A DNA stretch of 64,000 bases from Colwellia demingiae (GTDB lineage Bacteria > Pseudomonadota > Gammaproteobacteria > Enterobacterales > Alteromonadaceae), in contig NZ_VOLT01000012.1 of NCBI RefSeq assembly GCF_007954275.1, positions 94,481 through 158,480 on the forward strand. Direction: 5' to 3'. The notes under the pieces were generated by a model. It did not search any database and had not been told where the DNA came from. It saw nothing but the letters and a program-made list of their open reading frames with translations. The translations under genes were made by a program, and so were the position numbers. Below are positions 8,735 to 18,327 of this stretch, one piece after another (the stretch's first letter is position 1; each line of letters opens with the position of its first letter).

Positions 8735-9556
8735 TTATTCATAAACTTTTCTATGTGCTTTAATTATTTTTTGCCATGGAAAGTCTCTCGCGCCTAAACT
8801 GACAAAATCAGGATTAAGTAAGCTTTCTCGTTTATTGTAACTTAAAGGATTAAATTCACTATCGATAATATCACCGCCGGCTTGTTCTAAAATACATTGA
8901 CTAGCCCCCGTATCCCATTCGCCAGTGACTCCTACACGTAAATAACAATCGGCTCCCCCTTCAGCAATAAGGCAGTTTTTTAATGAACAACTACCTAAAG
9001 CAACATAGTCATAATCATATTCACTATTTAAATATTGTCCCATGAGTTCAAGTTGATGACGACGACTAATGGCGACTTTAATACGACGGTTTTCTTGATA
9101 TTCTGCCACACGAATGGCATGACTGGCTTGGTTATTATCTTTGAAAGCACCAAGGTTTTTTTGACCATAATAGGTTAGGCAGTGATCCGGCGCGTGAATA
9201 ACACCCAGTGTTGGCCAACCATTTTCAACGAGCGCGATATTTACTGCAAAATCGCCGCTACCTATGATGAATTCACCCGTTCCATCAATAGGATCGAGCA
9301 ACCAGTAACGAGACCAATCTTTTCGCTCATTTAACTGCACAGTACCCACTTCTTCAGAAATAATAGGGATATCTGGTGTGAGTGTTTTGAGCTGGTCCAT
9401 TAAGATGTCATTTGCTGCTAAATCAGCACTGGTTACTGGGCTTTCATCAGCTTTGGTTTCTGCAGTATAGTTTCCCTGACGATAATATTTCATTACTTCT
9501 ACGCCAGCTTTCTTTGCGCTTTCTAAAGCAATGTTCAGTAATTTATCTTGGCTCAT
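8735..9556 (-). CDS. cysQ: 3'(2'),5'-bisphosphate nucleotidase CysQ
   Basis: 273 residues from the ATG at 9556, which has AGAGG 8-12 bases upstream. A start 15 codons earlier is possible but unlike the family. The inositol-monophosphatase fold signatures are present: SEE near 95 (metal ligand), DPIDGTGEF near 120 and GEWDTGASQ near 225. CysQ hydrolyses 3'-phosphoadenosine 5'-phosphate to AMP, relieving inhibition during sulfate assimilation. It lies downstream of nudE in the same direction with a 56-base gap, as in related bacteria. Confidence 0.9.
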   Translation of the reverse strand: MSQDKLLNIALESAKKAGVEVMKYYRQGNYTAETKADESPVTSADLAANDILMDQLKTLTPDIPIISEEVGTVQLNERKDWSRYWLLDPIDGTGEFIIGSGDFAVNIALVENGWPTLGVIHAPDHCLTYYGQKNLGAFKDNNQASHAIRVAEYQENRRIKVAISRRHQLELMGQYLNSEYDYDYVALGSCSLKNCLIAEGGADCYLRVGVTGEWDTGASQCILEQAGGDIIDSEFNPLSYNKRESLLNPDFVSLGARDFPWQKIIKAHRKVYE

Positions 9557-9612
9557 CGTTATACCTCTGTCTTCGTGCTTTAGTACTAGGTCACTTTTCA
9601 ATTGACTAAAAG

Positions 9613-10164
9613 TTAAACGTCAAGAAGATCACGTACTAACATTAATGCTGCAATACTGCGTGCTTCAGTAAAATCTGTTTGCTGTAATAGTTCTTTATAG
9701 TCTTTAATTGGCCAAGACACCACCTGTAATGGTTCGGGTTCATCCCCTTCAAGTTCAGCACTGTAAAGGTTCTTAGCTAAGAATATGGTCATTTTTGCAT
9801 TAAAAAAAGCGGGGGCCATCATCATTTCAGTTATCTGATGCATTTTATCACTACCATAACCAATTTCTTCTTGAAGTTCTCGGTTGGCAGCCTGTTCTGC
9901 AAGCTCACCTTCATCAATCAGCCCTTTGGGGAAACCTAATAAATAACTGTGCGTACCTGCACAATATTCACGTACCAATAATAATGTCTCATCATCAATC
10001 ATTGGCACTATCATCACAGCACCACGCCCTGAGCCCATCATGCGCTCATATTGCCTTTGTTCGCCATTACTGAAAGTCAGGTCGATTTGTTCAATGCCAA
10101 ATAGTGCACTTTTAGCCACTTGTTGGCGATGAGTAATGATAGGTAATTGGTTTTCATCTGCCAT
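9613..10164 (-). CDS. nudE: ADP-compounds hydrolase NudE
   Basis: 183 residues when started at the ATG at 10164. This matches E. coli NudE in length and in the register of its first conserved strand (AKSALFGIEQIDLTFSNG). The Nudix box GLIDEGELAEQAANRELQEE followed by IG is complete, so it should be active on ADP-ribose, Ap3A and NADH-type substrates. EGDEPEPL near residue 145 is a NudE subgroup mark. A longer frame to 10227 exists. No strong ribosome-binding site marks either start, so the choice rests on homology. It is divergent from yrfG and upstream of cysQ. Confidence 0.88.
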   Translation of the reverse strand: MADENQLPIITHRQQVAKSALFGIEQIDLTFSNGEQRQYERMMGSGRGAVMIVPMIDDETLLLVREYCAGTHSYLLGFPKGLIDEGELAEQAANRELQEEIGYGSDKMHQITEMMMAPAFFNAKMTIFLAKNLYSAELEGDEPEPLQVVSWPIKDYKELLQQTDFTEARSIAALMLVRDLLDV

Positions 10165-10290
10165 AATTCTAGCCACATTGGTTAATTGCTTTTCCTTAGA
10201 TATCACTATAATGACACGATAATCCATACTTTTGGAATAGCAAAATGGTATTATTTATTACACTGAATGTTTTTTTGAGGATTGGCTAAA

Positions 10291-10983
10291 ATGGCGAGCA
10301 TTAATTGGTCAGAAATTTCTACTGTTTTAATTGATATGGACGGTACTATTTTAGATTTACATTATGATAACCACTTTTGGTTAGAACATCTGCCTGCGCG
10401 TTACAGTGAAAAAATGTCGATTTCACTTGATGATGCCAAAGCAAAGCTCAAAGCTGATTATTTATCTGTTGTTGGTACGATTAAATGGTATTGCCTCGAC
10501 TACTGGGCTGAACAAACACAAATGCCAATTAAGGAGCTCAAACGAGAAATACAACATTTGATTCAATTACGTACTGACGCAAGAGATTTTTTAATAGCAC
10601 TAAAAGCAAGTGGCAGAGATGTGGTGTTAGTGACAAATGCGCACCCCGAATCATTATCATTGAAAATTGAACGTACTCAATTAGACCAATACTTTGATGT
10701 GCTTTACTCAACTCATGACTTTGGTGTTACCAAAGAGTCACAATTATTGTGGCAACGTCTGCAAGAAAAACATGGCTTTGATTGTGACTCAACACTCTTT
10801 ATTGATGACAGTATAGAAATACTTCAGTCTGCCCAACAATTCGGTATTAAACATTTACTTGCTGTTGCTAACCCTGATAGTAAAAAATCAGCGAATGTCA
10901 TTACTGATTTCCCCGCTATTACCAACTTTGATCTATTAACAGCACAGTTGAGTAAAGAATTGATCAACGGCACCAGTAATTAG
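10291..10983 (+). CDS. yrfG: HAD-family GMP/IMP nucleotidase YrfG
   Basis: 230 residues. HAD motif I is DMDGTILDL near residue 16, motif II VLVTNAHP near 112, and motifs III and IV include KESQLLW and TLFIDDS. The WYCLDYWAEQ segment is characteristic of YrfG, a 5'-nucleotidase of purine monophosphates. The ATG at 10291 has GAGG ten bases upstream. A TTG at 10282 is too close to that site. It is divergent from nudE as in E. coli. Confidence 0.9.
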   Translation: MASINWSEISTVLIDMDGTILDLHYDNHFWLEHLPARYSEKMSISLDDAKAKLKADYLSVVGTIKWYCLDYWAEQTQMPIKELKREIQHLIQLRTDARDFLIALKASGRDVVLVTNAHPESLSLKIERTQLDQYFDVLYSTHDFGVTKESQLLWQRLQEKHGFDCDSTLFIDDSIEILQSAQQFGIKHLLAVANPDSKKSANVITDFPAITNFDLLTAQLSKELINGTSN

Positions 10984-11020
10984 CTGCCAACAAAAATACA
11001 TAGCATTATATGACTCTTCA

Positions 11021-11056
11021 TTGACACGGTTTTAATAGTACTTAAAATAGTGTCAA
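11021..11056. terminator. Long interrupted hairpin between convergent genes
   Basis: TTGACAC and GTGTCAA form the outer stem, TTTTAA and TTAAAA the inner one. There is no U-run outside the stem, so termination is plausible but not certain. Confidence 0.45.
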
Positions 11057-11108
11057 TGGGTATTGCCCGTTCACATAATTAGCGAGCAAAGCATTGGCGA
11101 ACTAAACA

Positions 11109-11537
11109 TTAACTATATTGTTCATGACTAATCCACCTTTTATAAGGTTGGTATCTATCGTATAGCCAATTAAATATAAAAGTATAAATTAAAATAAAAA
11201 CTAAAAAGCCAGCCTCTAAAAAGGTTGCTTCAAGCCAAGTAATATTTAAATACCATGCTAATACCGGTAAGGTAATTAAAATCATCCCAAACTCAAATGC
11301 TATTGCATGAATAATACGTATCGTTAAACCTCGCTCTACACGGTTATAGCCTGCTAATTTATCGAAAACGATATTGTAGATATAATTCCAAAACATAGCG
11401 AAAATAGATAGAGCGATACCTGCAATTGCCATTTTATCCGTTTCGTAACCGGCAATTAAAACTGTCGTTGGTACAACTATCATTAGTGCAAGAACCTCAA
11501 ATAGAATGGCCTGATAAATTCGCTCAATTGTATTCAT
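11109..11537 (-). CDS. PACE-family multidrug efflux protein
   Basis: 142 residues with four transmembrane helices in two repeated halves (bacterial transmembrane pair domains). Conserved elements are RIYQAILFE at the start of half one and RIIHAIAFEFG in half two, plus the helix-end motif FWNYIYNIVFDK and its counterpart FNWLYDRYQPYK. PACE proteins such as AceI export chlorhexidine, acriflavine and probably polyamines by proton antiport in the inner membrane. The gene is divergent from a LysR regulator 86 bases away, the usual arrangement for this family. Confidence 0.85.
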   Translation of the reverse strand: MNTIERIYQAILFEVLALMIVVPTTVLIAGYETDKMAIAGIALSIFAMFWNYIYNIVFDKLAGYNRVERGLTIRIIHAIAFEFGMILITLPVLAWYLNITWLEATFLEAGFLVFILIYTFIFNWLYDRYQPYKRWISHEQYS

Positions 11538-11623
11538 TTTTCATTTCTCTATTTAGTGACGATTTGACTATTTTAATCTAAAATAAAGATACAAAATAAC
11601 TACATACCATCGGTTAAAACGAT

Positions 11624-12499
11624 ATGTTTAGTGTTGAACAACTACAAGCCTTTATCACAACAGTAGAAACAGGTTCTTTTTCTGCTGCCGCCCGTCGTTT
11701 AAATAAAGTTCAATCTGTGGTGAGTCAACATGTTATTAATTTAGAGATAGATTGTAATACCACATTGTTTGACCGTTCAGGACGATATCCGACACTTACA
11801 GAAGCAGGTGAGAAGTTATTACCACATGCACAGGCAGTGATTGATCAGCATCAGCGTTTAAAAAACTCGGCTTTATCATTAACAGATAACACCCCAAAAG
11901 AAATAACAATAGCGTTAGACGAAGGGATCTCGTTTAAACTTATTGCAGGCATTATTAGCAAACTACAAGATGAATTTCCAAATATCACCCTAGAATTCTT
12001 AAGTGCCTCAAGTCCCGATATAATCGATATGTTAAAAAATGTAAAAGCTTTAACGGGGATTGTTTTTAGTGAAATAACCATTCCTAGTTATTTAGACTTT
12101 GAATGTATTGGTTCAATCAAGTTTGACTTATACGTTGCTAAATCTCATCCATTGGCAAACCAAGTATGTAAAAATATCGATAGCTTAAGACTGCATCGTC
12201 AGTTACTTATTCGCTCTCGCAATACACAATCAAGTAGTTTCCAATTAAAGCTGAGCCCTAATGTTTGGTATGCAGATAATTACTTTCTATTGCTTGAACT
12301 GGCATTACAAGGGAATGGATGGTGCTTGCTGCCTAATCATATCGCTAATGAATCCGTTGAAAGTGGTCAGTTAGTTAAGCTACCACTTGAGTTTGAAGAA
12401 ATGGGATGGCAGGCTAATGTTGATGTGGTTCAACATCAACGACACAGCAACTTGGAGGTATTTAAAGTCCTTAGACAATTATTACGAAACCTCTTATAG
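11624..12499 (+). CDS. LysR-family transcriptional regulator, probable regulator of the PACE gene
   Basis: 291 residues. The N-terminal winged helix-turn-helix (about 1-60: FSVEQLQAFITTVETGSFSA, then RLNKVQSVVSQHVINLE) is followed by a substrate-binding type effector domain. Divergent adjacency to the PACE efflux gene suggests it controls that gene, as AceR controls aceI in Acinetobacter. The effector is unknown. Confidence 0.85.
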   Translation: MFSVEQLQAFITTVETGSFSAAARRLNKVQSVVSQHVINLEIDCNTTLFDRSGRYPTLTEAGEKLLPHAQAVIDQHQRLKNSALSLTDNTPKEITIALDEGISFKLIAGIISKLQDEFPNITLEFLSASSPDIIDMLKNVKALTGIVFSEITIPSYLDFECIGSIKFDLYVAKSHPLANQVCKNIDSLRLHRQLLIRSRNTQSSSFQLKLSPNVWYADNYFLLLELALQGNGWCLLPNHIANESVESGQLVKLPLEFEEMGWQANVDVVQHQRHSNLEVFKVLRQLLRNLL

Positions 12500-12533
12500 G
12501 TGATATTATTTAAACTAAAGATAATCAACTAAT

Positions 12534-12560
12534 CAGTTCATACCCTGAACTGTTTTTTGT
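12534..12560 (+). terminator. Rho-independent terminator after the LysR gene
   Basis: CAGTTCA and TGAACTG arms around a TACCC loop followed directly by a run of six T. Confidence 0.8.
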
Positions 12561-12575
12561 CATCTATTACGTTGA

Positions 12576-12610
12576 ATTAAATATTGATTTAAATATTGAT
12601 TTAAATATAG
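12576..12610. repeat. Short AT-rich tandem repeat in a 316-base intergenic region
   Basis: The 12-base unit AAATATTGATTT occurs about two and a half times in direct order. The rest of 12500-12815 holds only the terminator at 12534 and presumed promoter sequence of the next LysR gene. Confidence 0.6.
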
Positions 12611-12815
12611 TTAATACTCAAAAAACAGAACACTTAAAGCTCATTCTCTGTCGCTTATTTTACTCTTTAAATCGACCTACAAACTACTAATCAAAAAACG
12701 TGTGCCCATTAAGTTATGTGTTGAATAACTAACTACTTTGATAGATATGCGCAATACGCATAATTTATATAGTGATGTATACTCCAATCATCACAGGGTA
12801 ATGAGTAGGTAAAAG

Positions 12816-13745
12816 ATGGCTTTATTAGAGCAGAAGTTAGCACGAGTTGACCTTAACTTATTAGTATCACTTAGTGTGTTATTAAAAGAAAAAAATGTCA
12901 GTCGAGCTGCTGAGCGTCTTTATTTATCACAATCTGCCATGAGCAGAACCTTACAACGCTTGAGAGATCTTTTCGATGACCCTCTCTTTCATCGCACAGC
13001 ATCAGGTATAGTGCCAACAGAAAAAGCGCATAGCATTGAGGCTTTATTGCCTGACTTATTGCAAAAACTTGAATCAATTCTGCATGATGATGATTTTTCA
13101 CCTCAGACTTGTGATAAAAATTTCTCTATCTCGCTACCATCGCTGACAAGTCATGCTATTTTTTTACCCTTAGTACAGGCTATAAATAATGAGGCACCCG
13201 GGGTGCAATTATCTGAATACTCGGCAAAGATGAGCTCAAATAAATCACTTGAATCAGGTTTTCTAGATTTCGCTATTCATGTTGAAAAACCAACCGATAC
13301 CGCCTTTATCGCGACTTCTTTAGGAAAGTTATCATTATCGATTTTCGCGAGAAAGACTCATCCTCTCTCGGCACAACATAAAGTTGAACTAGCTGACTGC
13401 CTAACTTACCGTTTTCTTGAATTAAATGTAAATGAAGACTCTGGCGCTATTTTTACCAATCCTATTGATAGTATTCTACTCAAGCAGGGCTTCAAACGTG
13501 ATATACAATTAAAAACGAGTCAATTGAGTATTCTGGTTGAGTTATTAAAATCATCAGACACCTTACTTATAGCACCCAGTTTCTTTATACATTCTTCCAC
13601 ATATAAAGAAGAGCTGGTCAGTGTTTATCAGTTTGAACAGACTGAGAGTAATATGGTGGAGTTATTTCTACTACAGCATCAGCGCACGGTAAATAGTACT
13701 GCACATCAATGGCTAAGAGATAAAGTATTACAGCATGCTTTATAA
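12816..13745 (+). CDS. LysR-family transcriptional regulator (NahR/LeuO-like group)
   Basis: 309 residues starting MALLEQKLARVDLNLLVSL, with the helix-turn-helix at about 20-50 (KNVSRAAERLYLSQSAMSRT) and DDPLFHR after it, the pattern of the LeuO/NahR branch. The effector domain fills the rest. The target is unknown; the next gene, an outer-membrane protein 108 bases downstream in the same direction, is a neighbour but not a clear target. Confidence 0.82.
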   Translation: MALLEQKLARVDLNLLVSLSVLLKEKNVSRAAERLYLSQSAMSRTLQRLRDLFDDPLFHRTASGIVPTEKAHSIEALLPDLLQKLESILHDDDFSPQTCDKNFSISLPSLTSHAIFLPLVQAINNEAPGVQLSEYSAKMSSNKSLESGFLDFAIHVEKPTDTAFIATSLGKLSLSIFARKTHPLSAQHKVELADCLTYRFLELNVNEDSGAIFTNPIDSILLKQGFKRDIQLKTSQLSILVELLKSSDTLLIAPSFFIHSSTYKEELVSVYQFEQTESNMVELFLLQHQRTVNSTAHQWLRDKVLQHAL

Positions 13746-13852
13746 TTCATCCCTTGCTAATCATTAGCTTCTAGTAGAATATTGCTGTAATAATAAGCGT
13801 ATAGCCCTACTTCAAAGTTAGGATTTTCGCTAATACTTTCAAAGAGTAGCTC

Positions 13853-15040
13853 ATGACCCTTTTAAAAAAAATCGTCGCGCTTATTTTGCTCCCCTTGTTA
13901 TCATCCAGTGCTTTTGCAGCTTCAGGAATTTTTACCGATAAACTCGATGGCAATCTTGATGCTTCACGTTATCTTTCAGAAAATGCTTATGGTTTTTTAC
14001 CTGTACCTATCATCATTACTGACCCTGCTGTAGATGGGGGCTTAGGCATGATGGGTTTGTTTTTTCATGAGTCAGAAGAAGAACAAGCCGCTCGATTAAA
14101 AACAATGCAGGATGAAAGTAATGATAAAGCATCACACAGCTTAATGCCGCCAAGCATTTCTGCCGCTTTTGGTGCCTATACAGGTAACGACTCTTATTTT
14201 ATTGGAGGTGGTCATCTTGGTTTTTTCAATAAAGGCAGCATTCGCTATATGGGCGGCGGTGGTTATGGCGATATAAACCTAAACTTCTACGGCTTTGGTG
14301 ATCTAGCCTTACCTAGCCCCTTAAAAATCAATACACAAGCGACTGCAATAATGCAAACGCTAAAGTTTAAGCTGGGTGATAGTGCTTTTTATTTTGGTCC
14401 TATGCATCGATACGTTGATGCGCAGGTTAGCATAGTCAACTCTGGTAATATTATGAGTAAAATCCCAAGTGATTTACGACCGGCACTTTCTACTAACATA
14501 GTCACTTCTGGTGCAGGACTAACATTGGAATACGACTCAAGAGATAATTTCTTTTCACCAACTGACGGGCTAAAGTATGAGCTTAATTACCTTTGGTTCG
14601 ATGATGTTATAGGCTCGGATGTTGATTACACCTTAACTGAATTAACTGCACTAAATTACTTCAAGATCACTGATCATTGGCGTACGGCAATTAGAGTTGA
14701 AGCTAATTATGTCGACTCTGAGCAAATTTTACCTCCTTATGCGACTCCCTATATTTCGATGCGTGGTATTCCAGCAGCTAGGTACCAAGGGCAATCAGTT
14801 GCCTTATCAGAACTTGAAGTGGCATATAGAATCAATTTACGTTGGGAGCTGAGTGCATTTGCCGGTATAGGAAAAGCCAGCGATAGTTTTTCTGATTTTT
14901 CAGACAGCGACAGTCGTGTTAGTAAAGGAGCGGGATTTCGCTACCTAATTGCTAGGCGTTACGATTTTAATATGGGTATAGATATTGCCAAAGGCCCTGA
15001 GGATACGGTGTTTTACATCCAAGCTGGCTCTGCTTGGTAA
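13853..15040 (+). CDS. Omp85/BamA-like outer-membrane beta-barrel protein
   Basis: 395 residues. A signal peptide ends at SSSAFA (about residue 22). The C-terminal two thirds are built of alternating beta strands and close with an aromatic residue (FYIQAGSAW), the recognition signal for outer-membrane insertion. The sequences LTLEYDSRDNFFSPTDGLKY and MRGIPAARYQGQ resemble the bacterial surface antigen (D15) barrel, including a strand-6-like R-G-x-P loop. No POTRA domains are visible, so this is a short surface-antigen form of unknown role. Confidence 0.75.
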   Translation: MTLLKKIVALILLPLLSSSAFAASGIFTDKLDGNLDASRYLSENAYGFLPVPIIITDPAVDGGLGMMGLFFHESEEEQAARLKTMQDESNDKASHSLMPPSISAAFGAYTGNDSYFIGGGHLGFFNKGSIRYMGGGGYGDINLNFYGFGDLALPSPLKINTQATAIMQTLKFKLGDSAFYFGPMHRYVDAQVSIVNSGNIMSKIPSDLRPALSTNIVTSGAGLTLEYDSRDNFFSPTDGLKYELNYLWFDDVIGSDVDYTLTELTALNYFKITDHWRTAIRVEANYVDSEQILPPYATPYISMRGIPAARYQGQSVALSELEVAYRINLRWELSAFAGIGKASDSFSDFSDSDSRVSKGAGFRYLIARRYDFNMGIDIAKGPEDTVFYIQAGSAW

Positions 15041-15106
15041 ATTACTGATTAAAACAAACAATAACAACATTGTCCATACGCGCTATTTTGCAATATACGC
15101 AGATAA

Positions 15107-15144
15107 AAAAATACCGCAGTCTCAATGAGAATGCGGTATTTTGT
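15107..15144. terminator. Bidirectional terminator between the outer-membrane gene and rplI
   Basis: AAAATACCGCA and TGCGGTATTTT arms with a 14-base spacer, flanked by A-run and T-run. Confidence 0.8.
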
Positions 15145-15187
15145 TTTATAATCTGAGCATTAACCTAAGTAAATGCTCAGTTATAAA

Positions 15188-15640
15188 TTATGCTTCAGCG
15201 ATAACTACAACTTTGATGCTAGTATCAACATCGTGATGTAAGTGAATAGCGATTTCGAATTCACCTGTTTCGCGGATAGCACCTAATGGTAAACGTACTT
15301 CAGCTTTCGTTACTTCAACGCCAGCTTCAGTGATCGCATCAGCGATATCACGAGTACCAATAGAGCCAAATAATTTACCTTCGTCACCAGATTTTGATGC
15401 GATAGTAACTTCAGCTAGTTCAACAATTTTAGCTGCACGAGCTTCAGCTGTTGCTAATACTTCAGCTAATTTAGCTTCGATGTCAGCACGACGAGCTTCA
15501 AAGTGCTCAACGTTAGCTTCTGATGCAAATACTGCTTTACCTTGTGGTAATAAGTAGTTACGTGCATAACCTGATTTAACAGATACCTTGTCACCAAGGC
15601 CGCCTAATTTGGCGATTTTATCAAGAAGTATTACTTCCAT
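15188..15640 (-). CDS. rplI: 50S ribosomal protein L9
   Basis: 150 residues starting [20 protein letters not shown], with the N-terminal 23S rRNA-binding domain, the long connecting helix rich in Ala and Glu (about 40-75) and the C-terminal domain with [15 protein letters not shown]. The length is that of bacterial L9. It is the last gene of the rpsF-priB-rpsR-rplI operon. Confidence 0.97.
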   Translation of the reverse strand: MEVILLDKIAKLGGLGDKVSVKSGYARNYLLPQGKAVFASEANVEHFEARRADIEAKLAEVLATAEARAAKIVELAEVTIASKSGDEGKLFGSIGTRDIADAITEAGVEVTKAEVRLPLGAIRETGEFEIAIHLHHDVDTSIKVVVIAEA

Positions 15641-15657
15641 TTTAAACCCCTATTAGC

Positions 15658-15885
15658 TTACTTATGTAAGTCGGTGTATGGTAACAATGACAAGTAACGA
15701 GCGCGTTTAATCGCACGAGTTAATTGACGTTGATATTTAGCAGCAGTACCAGTGATACGGCTAGGAACAATTTTACCACTTTCAGTGATATAATTTTTTA
15801 AAGTTGCAATATCTTTATAATCGATAGATGTTGCGCCTTCCGCTGTGAAGCGGCAAAACTTACGACGTCTAAAAAAACGAGACAT
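15658..15885 (-). CDS. rpsR: 30S ribosomal protein S18
   Basis: 75 residues from [13 protein letters not shown], the universal S18 start. A start four codons upstream (15897) is in frame, but the conserved N-terminus and the GGAG preceding it favour 15885. Core signatures [18 protein letters not shown] and [18 protein letters not shown] are intact. Basic residues bind 16S rRNA, and S18 assembles with S6. Confidence 0.97.
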   Translation of the reverse strand: MSRFFRRRKFCRFTAEGATSIDYKDIATLKNYITESGKIVPSRITGTAAKYQRQLTRAIKRARYLSLLPYTDLHK

Positions 15886-15938
15886 GGAGTTCTCCAATAT
15901 GGTTTTATTTAGTTAACTATTTTGTTAGTAAATAAAGC

Positions 15939-16253
15939 CTAATTAATCATTTCAATTTGCTGAGCATGTAATGCTAAAAGCGGGTTACCGTTTCTAGATT
16001 CGTGGCGATTTATAAAACCGGTCACTTTTATTACATTCCCTGCAATTAATTCACGAGTTAAGTGTGATAAATCACCTGTAGCAACTACTTGTATTCGGAC
16101 AAATGCTTGTCGATTCATACCAGCTTCATTTTGTATAGACTTATGGTCTATTGAAAACTGACTATGACTAATACCTGCAGGGCTGGTTGACTGTTTGGGG
16201 GTTCTCACCACCTCACCGATCAACACTAGGCAATTCTCTTGCGAGACAATCAC
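15939..16253 (-). CDS. priB: Primosomal replication protein N (PriB)
   Basis: 104 residues with an OB fold like single-stranded DNA-binding protein: CLVLIGEVVRTPKQSTSPAG, HSQFSIDHKSI, AFVRIQVVATG and a final LHAQQIEMIN align in order with E. coli PriB. It helps restart replication forks with PriA. The start is a GTG seven bases after the rpsF stop. Its location between rpsF and rpsR is diagnostic. Confidence 0.93.
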   Translation of the reverse strand: MIVSQENCLVLIGEVVRTPKQSTSPAGISHSQFSIDHKSIQNEAGMNRQAFVRIQVVATGDLSHLTRELIAGNVIKVTGFINRHESRNGNPLLALHAQQIEMIN

Positions 16254-16260
16254 AGATTAC

Positions 16261-16692
16261 TTATTCTTCGCTAGCAGCTTCTTCAGATTTCTCTTCAACA
16301 GAGTCTTCTTTAGCTTCAACTGGCGCAGCAGCAACATCTTTCTTAACTTCGCGGCGATCGTCACGACGCTCTTCTTTAGCAGCAGCCATTGGCGATGCTT
16401 CAGTTACCGCGTCTTTAGTACGCATAATCATGTTACGAATAACAACATCGTTATAACGGAAAGCAGTTTCAAGCTCATCAATAACTACTTGTGGCGCTTC
16501 AATGTTCATAAGAACATAGTGTGCTTTATGTAGTTTGTTGATTGGGTATGCTAATTGACGACGGCCCCAGTCTTCTAGACGGTGGATTTTGCCTTCAGCA
16601 GCATTGATCAAGTCTGTGTAGCGCTGGATCATACCAGACACTTGTTCACTCTGATCAGGGTGAACCATAAATACGATTTCGTAATGACGCAT
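16261..16692 (-). CDS. rpsF: 30S ribosomal protein S6
   Basis: 143 residues starting [18 protein letters not shown], with the ferredoxin-like S6 domain to about residue 100 ([20 protein letters not shown]) and an acidic C-terminal tail rich in Glu, Ala and Lys. Such tails are the site of glutamate addition by RimK in some species. It is the first gene of the operon. AAGGAGC precedes the start. Confidence 0.97.
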   Translation of the reverse strand: MRHYEIVFMVHPDQSEQVSGMIQRYTDLINAAEGKIHRLEDWGRRQLAYPINKLHKAHYVLMNIEAPQVVIDELETAFRYNDVVIRNMIMRTKDAVTEASPMAAAKEERRDDRREVKKDVAAAPVEAKEDSVEEKSEEAASEE

Positions 16693-16713
16693 TACGAGCT
16701 CCTTACGGTTGTA

Positions 16714-16749
16714 GTCTCATAATCTGGCACAGCCAACACCAGTTGAGAC
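16714..16749 (-). promoter_or_regulatory. Hairpin in the rpsF leader, candidate S6:S18 autoregulatory element
   Basis: On the minus strand GTCTCA and TGAGAC close an outer stem and CTGG and CCAG an inner one, ending about 20 bases before the rpsF start codon. S6:S18 complexes are known to bind a structured leader of this operon in many bacteria. Whether this hairpin has that consensus I cannot confirm. Confidence 0.4.
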
Positions 16750-16884
16750 AAGGAACAAAAGTTCAGGCTGAATTAAGGAGGCGTATTGTAGGGAAAACAA
16801 CCTGTAAAAGCAAGCAATAACGACGTGATGTCTACATACATAGAGAACAGTAGGCTGTACTTACCTTTTGAACTAAAAGTACAG

Positions 16885-18240
16885 CTACTTTATTGATTCA
16901 ATATTGACAATTTCTGAGCGATTCAAGGTTATTTTAAAACGCTGTAAAGATTCTTCACCTTTACAGAAATGGCGTAAAATAAGATTGATTTGATAACGCT
17001 GCTCGACACCTTGGCTTGAAATTTTTTGCCCTTCTAAACTGTATAGTCGACCCGCCCCTTTTTTCAAAAAACGGACAAAAGGTGTTAAATTGAAAAATGT
17101 TTGCTGCTGAATTTCATCGTAGCCAGGTAAGAATTCTTTGGCCATAACCTTATTGTCACAGCGAAAATGCAATAATTGTGCAGCTTGCTTATTTTGTTGC
17201 CTACGTTGCTGAAACAATGAATTAACAGATTTAGGCAGGTCTTTATTACTTATGTACTCTAACCACAGAATTTGGCTCAAAATACGCTTTTTAGTCACAC
17301 TATGAGTAAATAAGTTTTGCCATTTGGGTCGACCTTTTTGAATTTTACGCCATATAAGACTGGTTAAGTCTTCTTTAAAGGTTTCTCGTAAACCGTAAAT
17401 AAGCCCCAAAAAAGCCACTAAAGCAACGGTTACTTCAGTAAAGTTAGTACGGGCATTAAGCACTAACAACATAACAAAAGCCATAATAACAGCAGTAACA
17501 ACGCCACGCACAAAACGTTTTAAGTTAACATTTAAATATCGAGTTTTTCGCTGAAAGACCACGCCGTATTCTATTAACCTTTGTAATAACCGCATTTTGT
17601 TAGTAATACGGTTAGCATCATCTAGGGTAACTTGTGAGTTATATTTATTTTCAATGCGATATTCATTTTCACTTCGACATAAACTTAAGAGTAGCTCTCT
17701 TTCAACCGTGAATTCTGAGCTTTTCGGGCCCCTTGACAGTAACTTTAAGAAAGATTGTTCTATATGCCAACTTAAATAGTTATCCGCATTTTCAAAAAAG
17801 GAATTTAGTTTATTATCTGAAGGCGTATAACGTCTTAGTTTTTTAGTCAGTGAGAGAGTTTGCTCTGCCAATTCAACCGCTGCGGGATAAAACTCTTCTG
17901 CCGCTTTTAACTTTAATGTTTGCTTGATATCAGCATCGAGTGCTTTTTTAACTTGATAGGAGTACAAATTAAGATTTAATCGATAATCACTTTGCTCACC
18001 TTTTTTTTGGCTGACAAAGCGACTTCTCACTAATGGCAGATGCAATTGATCCGCATAGTAAGCACTATGGTTTTTGATATTAGAATAGAAAAACTCTTCC
18101 TCATTAAGAGTACTAGGGTTAATACCCATTTCAACCGGCAGTGAGAAATACAGATCAATACGTTGATAATCTTGCGGTAATAACTGATGGCTAATCTTAA
18201 AGGACAAGTTTTCATCTTGGCTGAGTTTAGTTTTATTCAC
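16885..18240 (-). CDS. Unrecognised inner-membrane protein with two transmembrane helices
   Basis: 451 residues. A large soluble N-terminal part (about 1-240, mostly helical with many charged residues) precedes two adjacent transmembrane segments at about 248-290 (VVTAVIMAFVMLLVLNA and VTVALVAFLGLIYGL). A basic soluble C-terminal part of about 150 residues follows. I do not recognise a catalytic motif. It stands alone between the ribosomal operon and nagX. A well-behaved start with no competing frame and full length support a real gene; the function is unknown. Confidence 0.7.
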   Translation of the reverse strand: MNKTKLSQDENLSFKISHQLLPQDYQRIDLYFSLPVEMGINPSTLNEEEFFYSNIKNHSAYYADQLHLPLVRSRFVSQKKGEQSDYRLNLNLYSYQVKKALDADIKQTLKLKAAEEFYPAAVELAEQTLSLTKKLRRYTPSDNKLNSFFENADNYLSWHIEQSFLKLLSRGPKSSEFTVERELLLSLCRSENEYRIENKYNSQVTLDDANRITNKMRLLQRLIEYGVVFQRKTRYLNVNLKRFVRGVVTAVIMAFVMLLVLNARTNFTEVTVALVAFLGLIYGLRETFKEDLTSLIWRKIQKGRPKWQNLFTHSVTKKRILSQILWLEYISNKDLPKSVNSLFQQRRQQNKQAAQLLHFRCDNKVMAKEFLPGYDEIQQQTFFNLTPFVRFLKKGAGRLYSLEGQKISSQGVEQRYQINLILRHFCKGEESLQRFKITLNRSEIVNIESIK

Positions 18241-18327
18241 TCGTAAAAAAGATTCCTTATTTTATGATGGTTCATGGTTGAAAACCATAAGCTAAGCATA
18301 GCAAAAACAAGGACTTTTTGGCAGGTT

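Noticed and set aside
12576..12610. Possible CRISPR-like repeat
   Set aside because: Unit of only 12 bases, contiguous and without spacers; no cas genes in the window.
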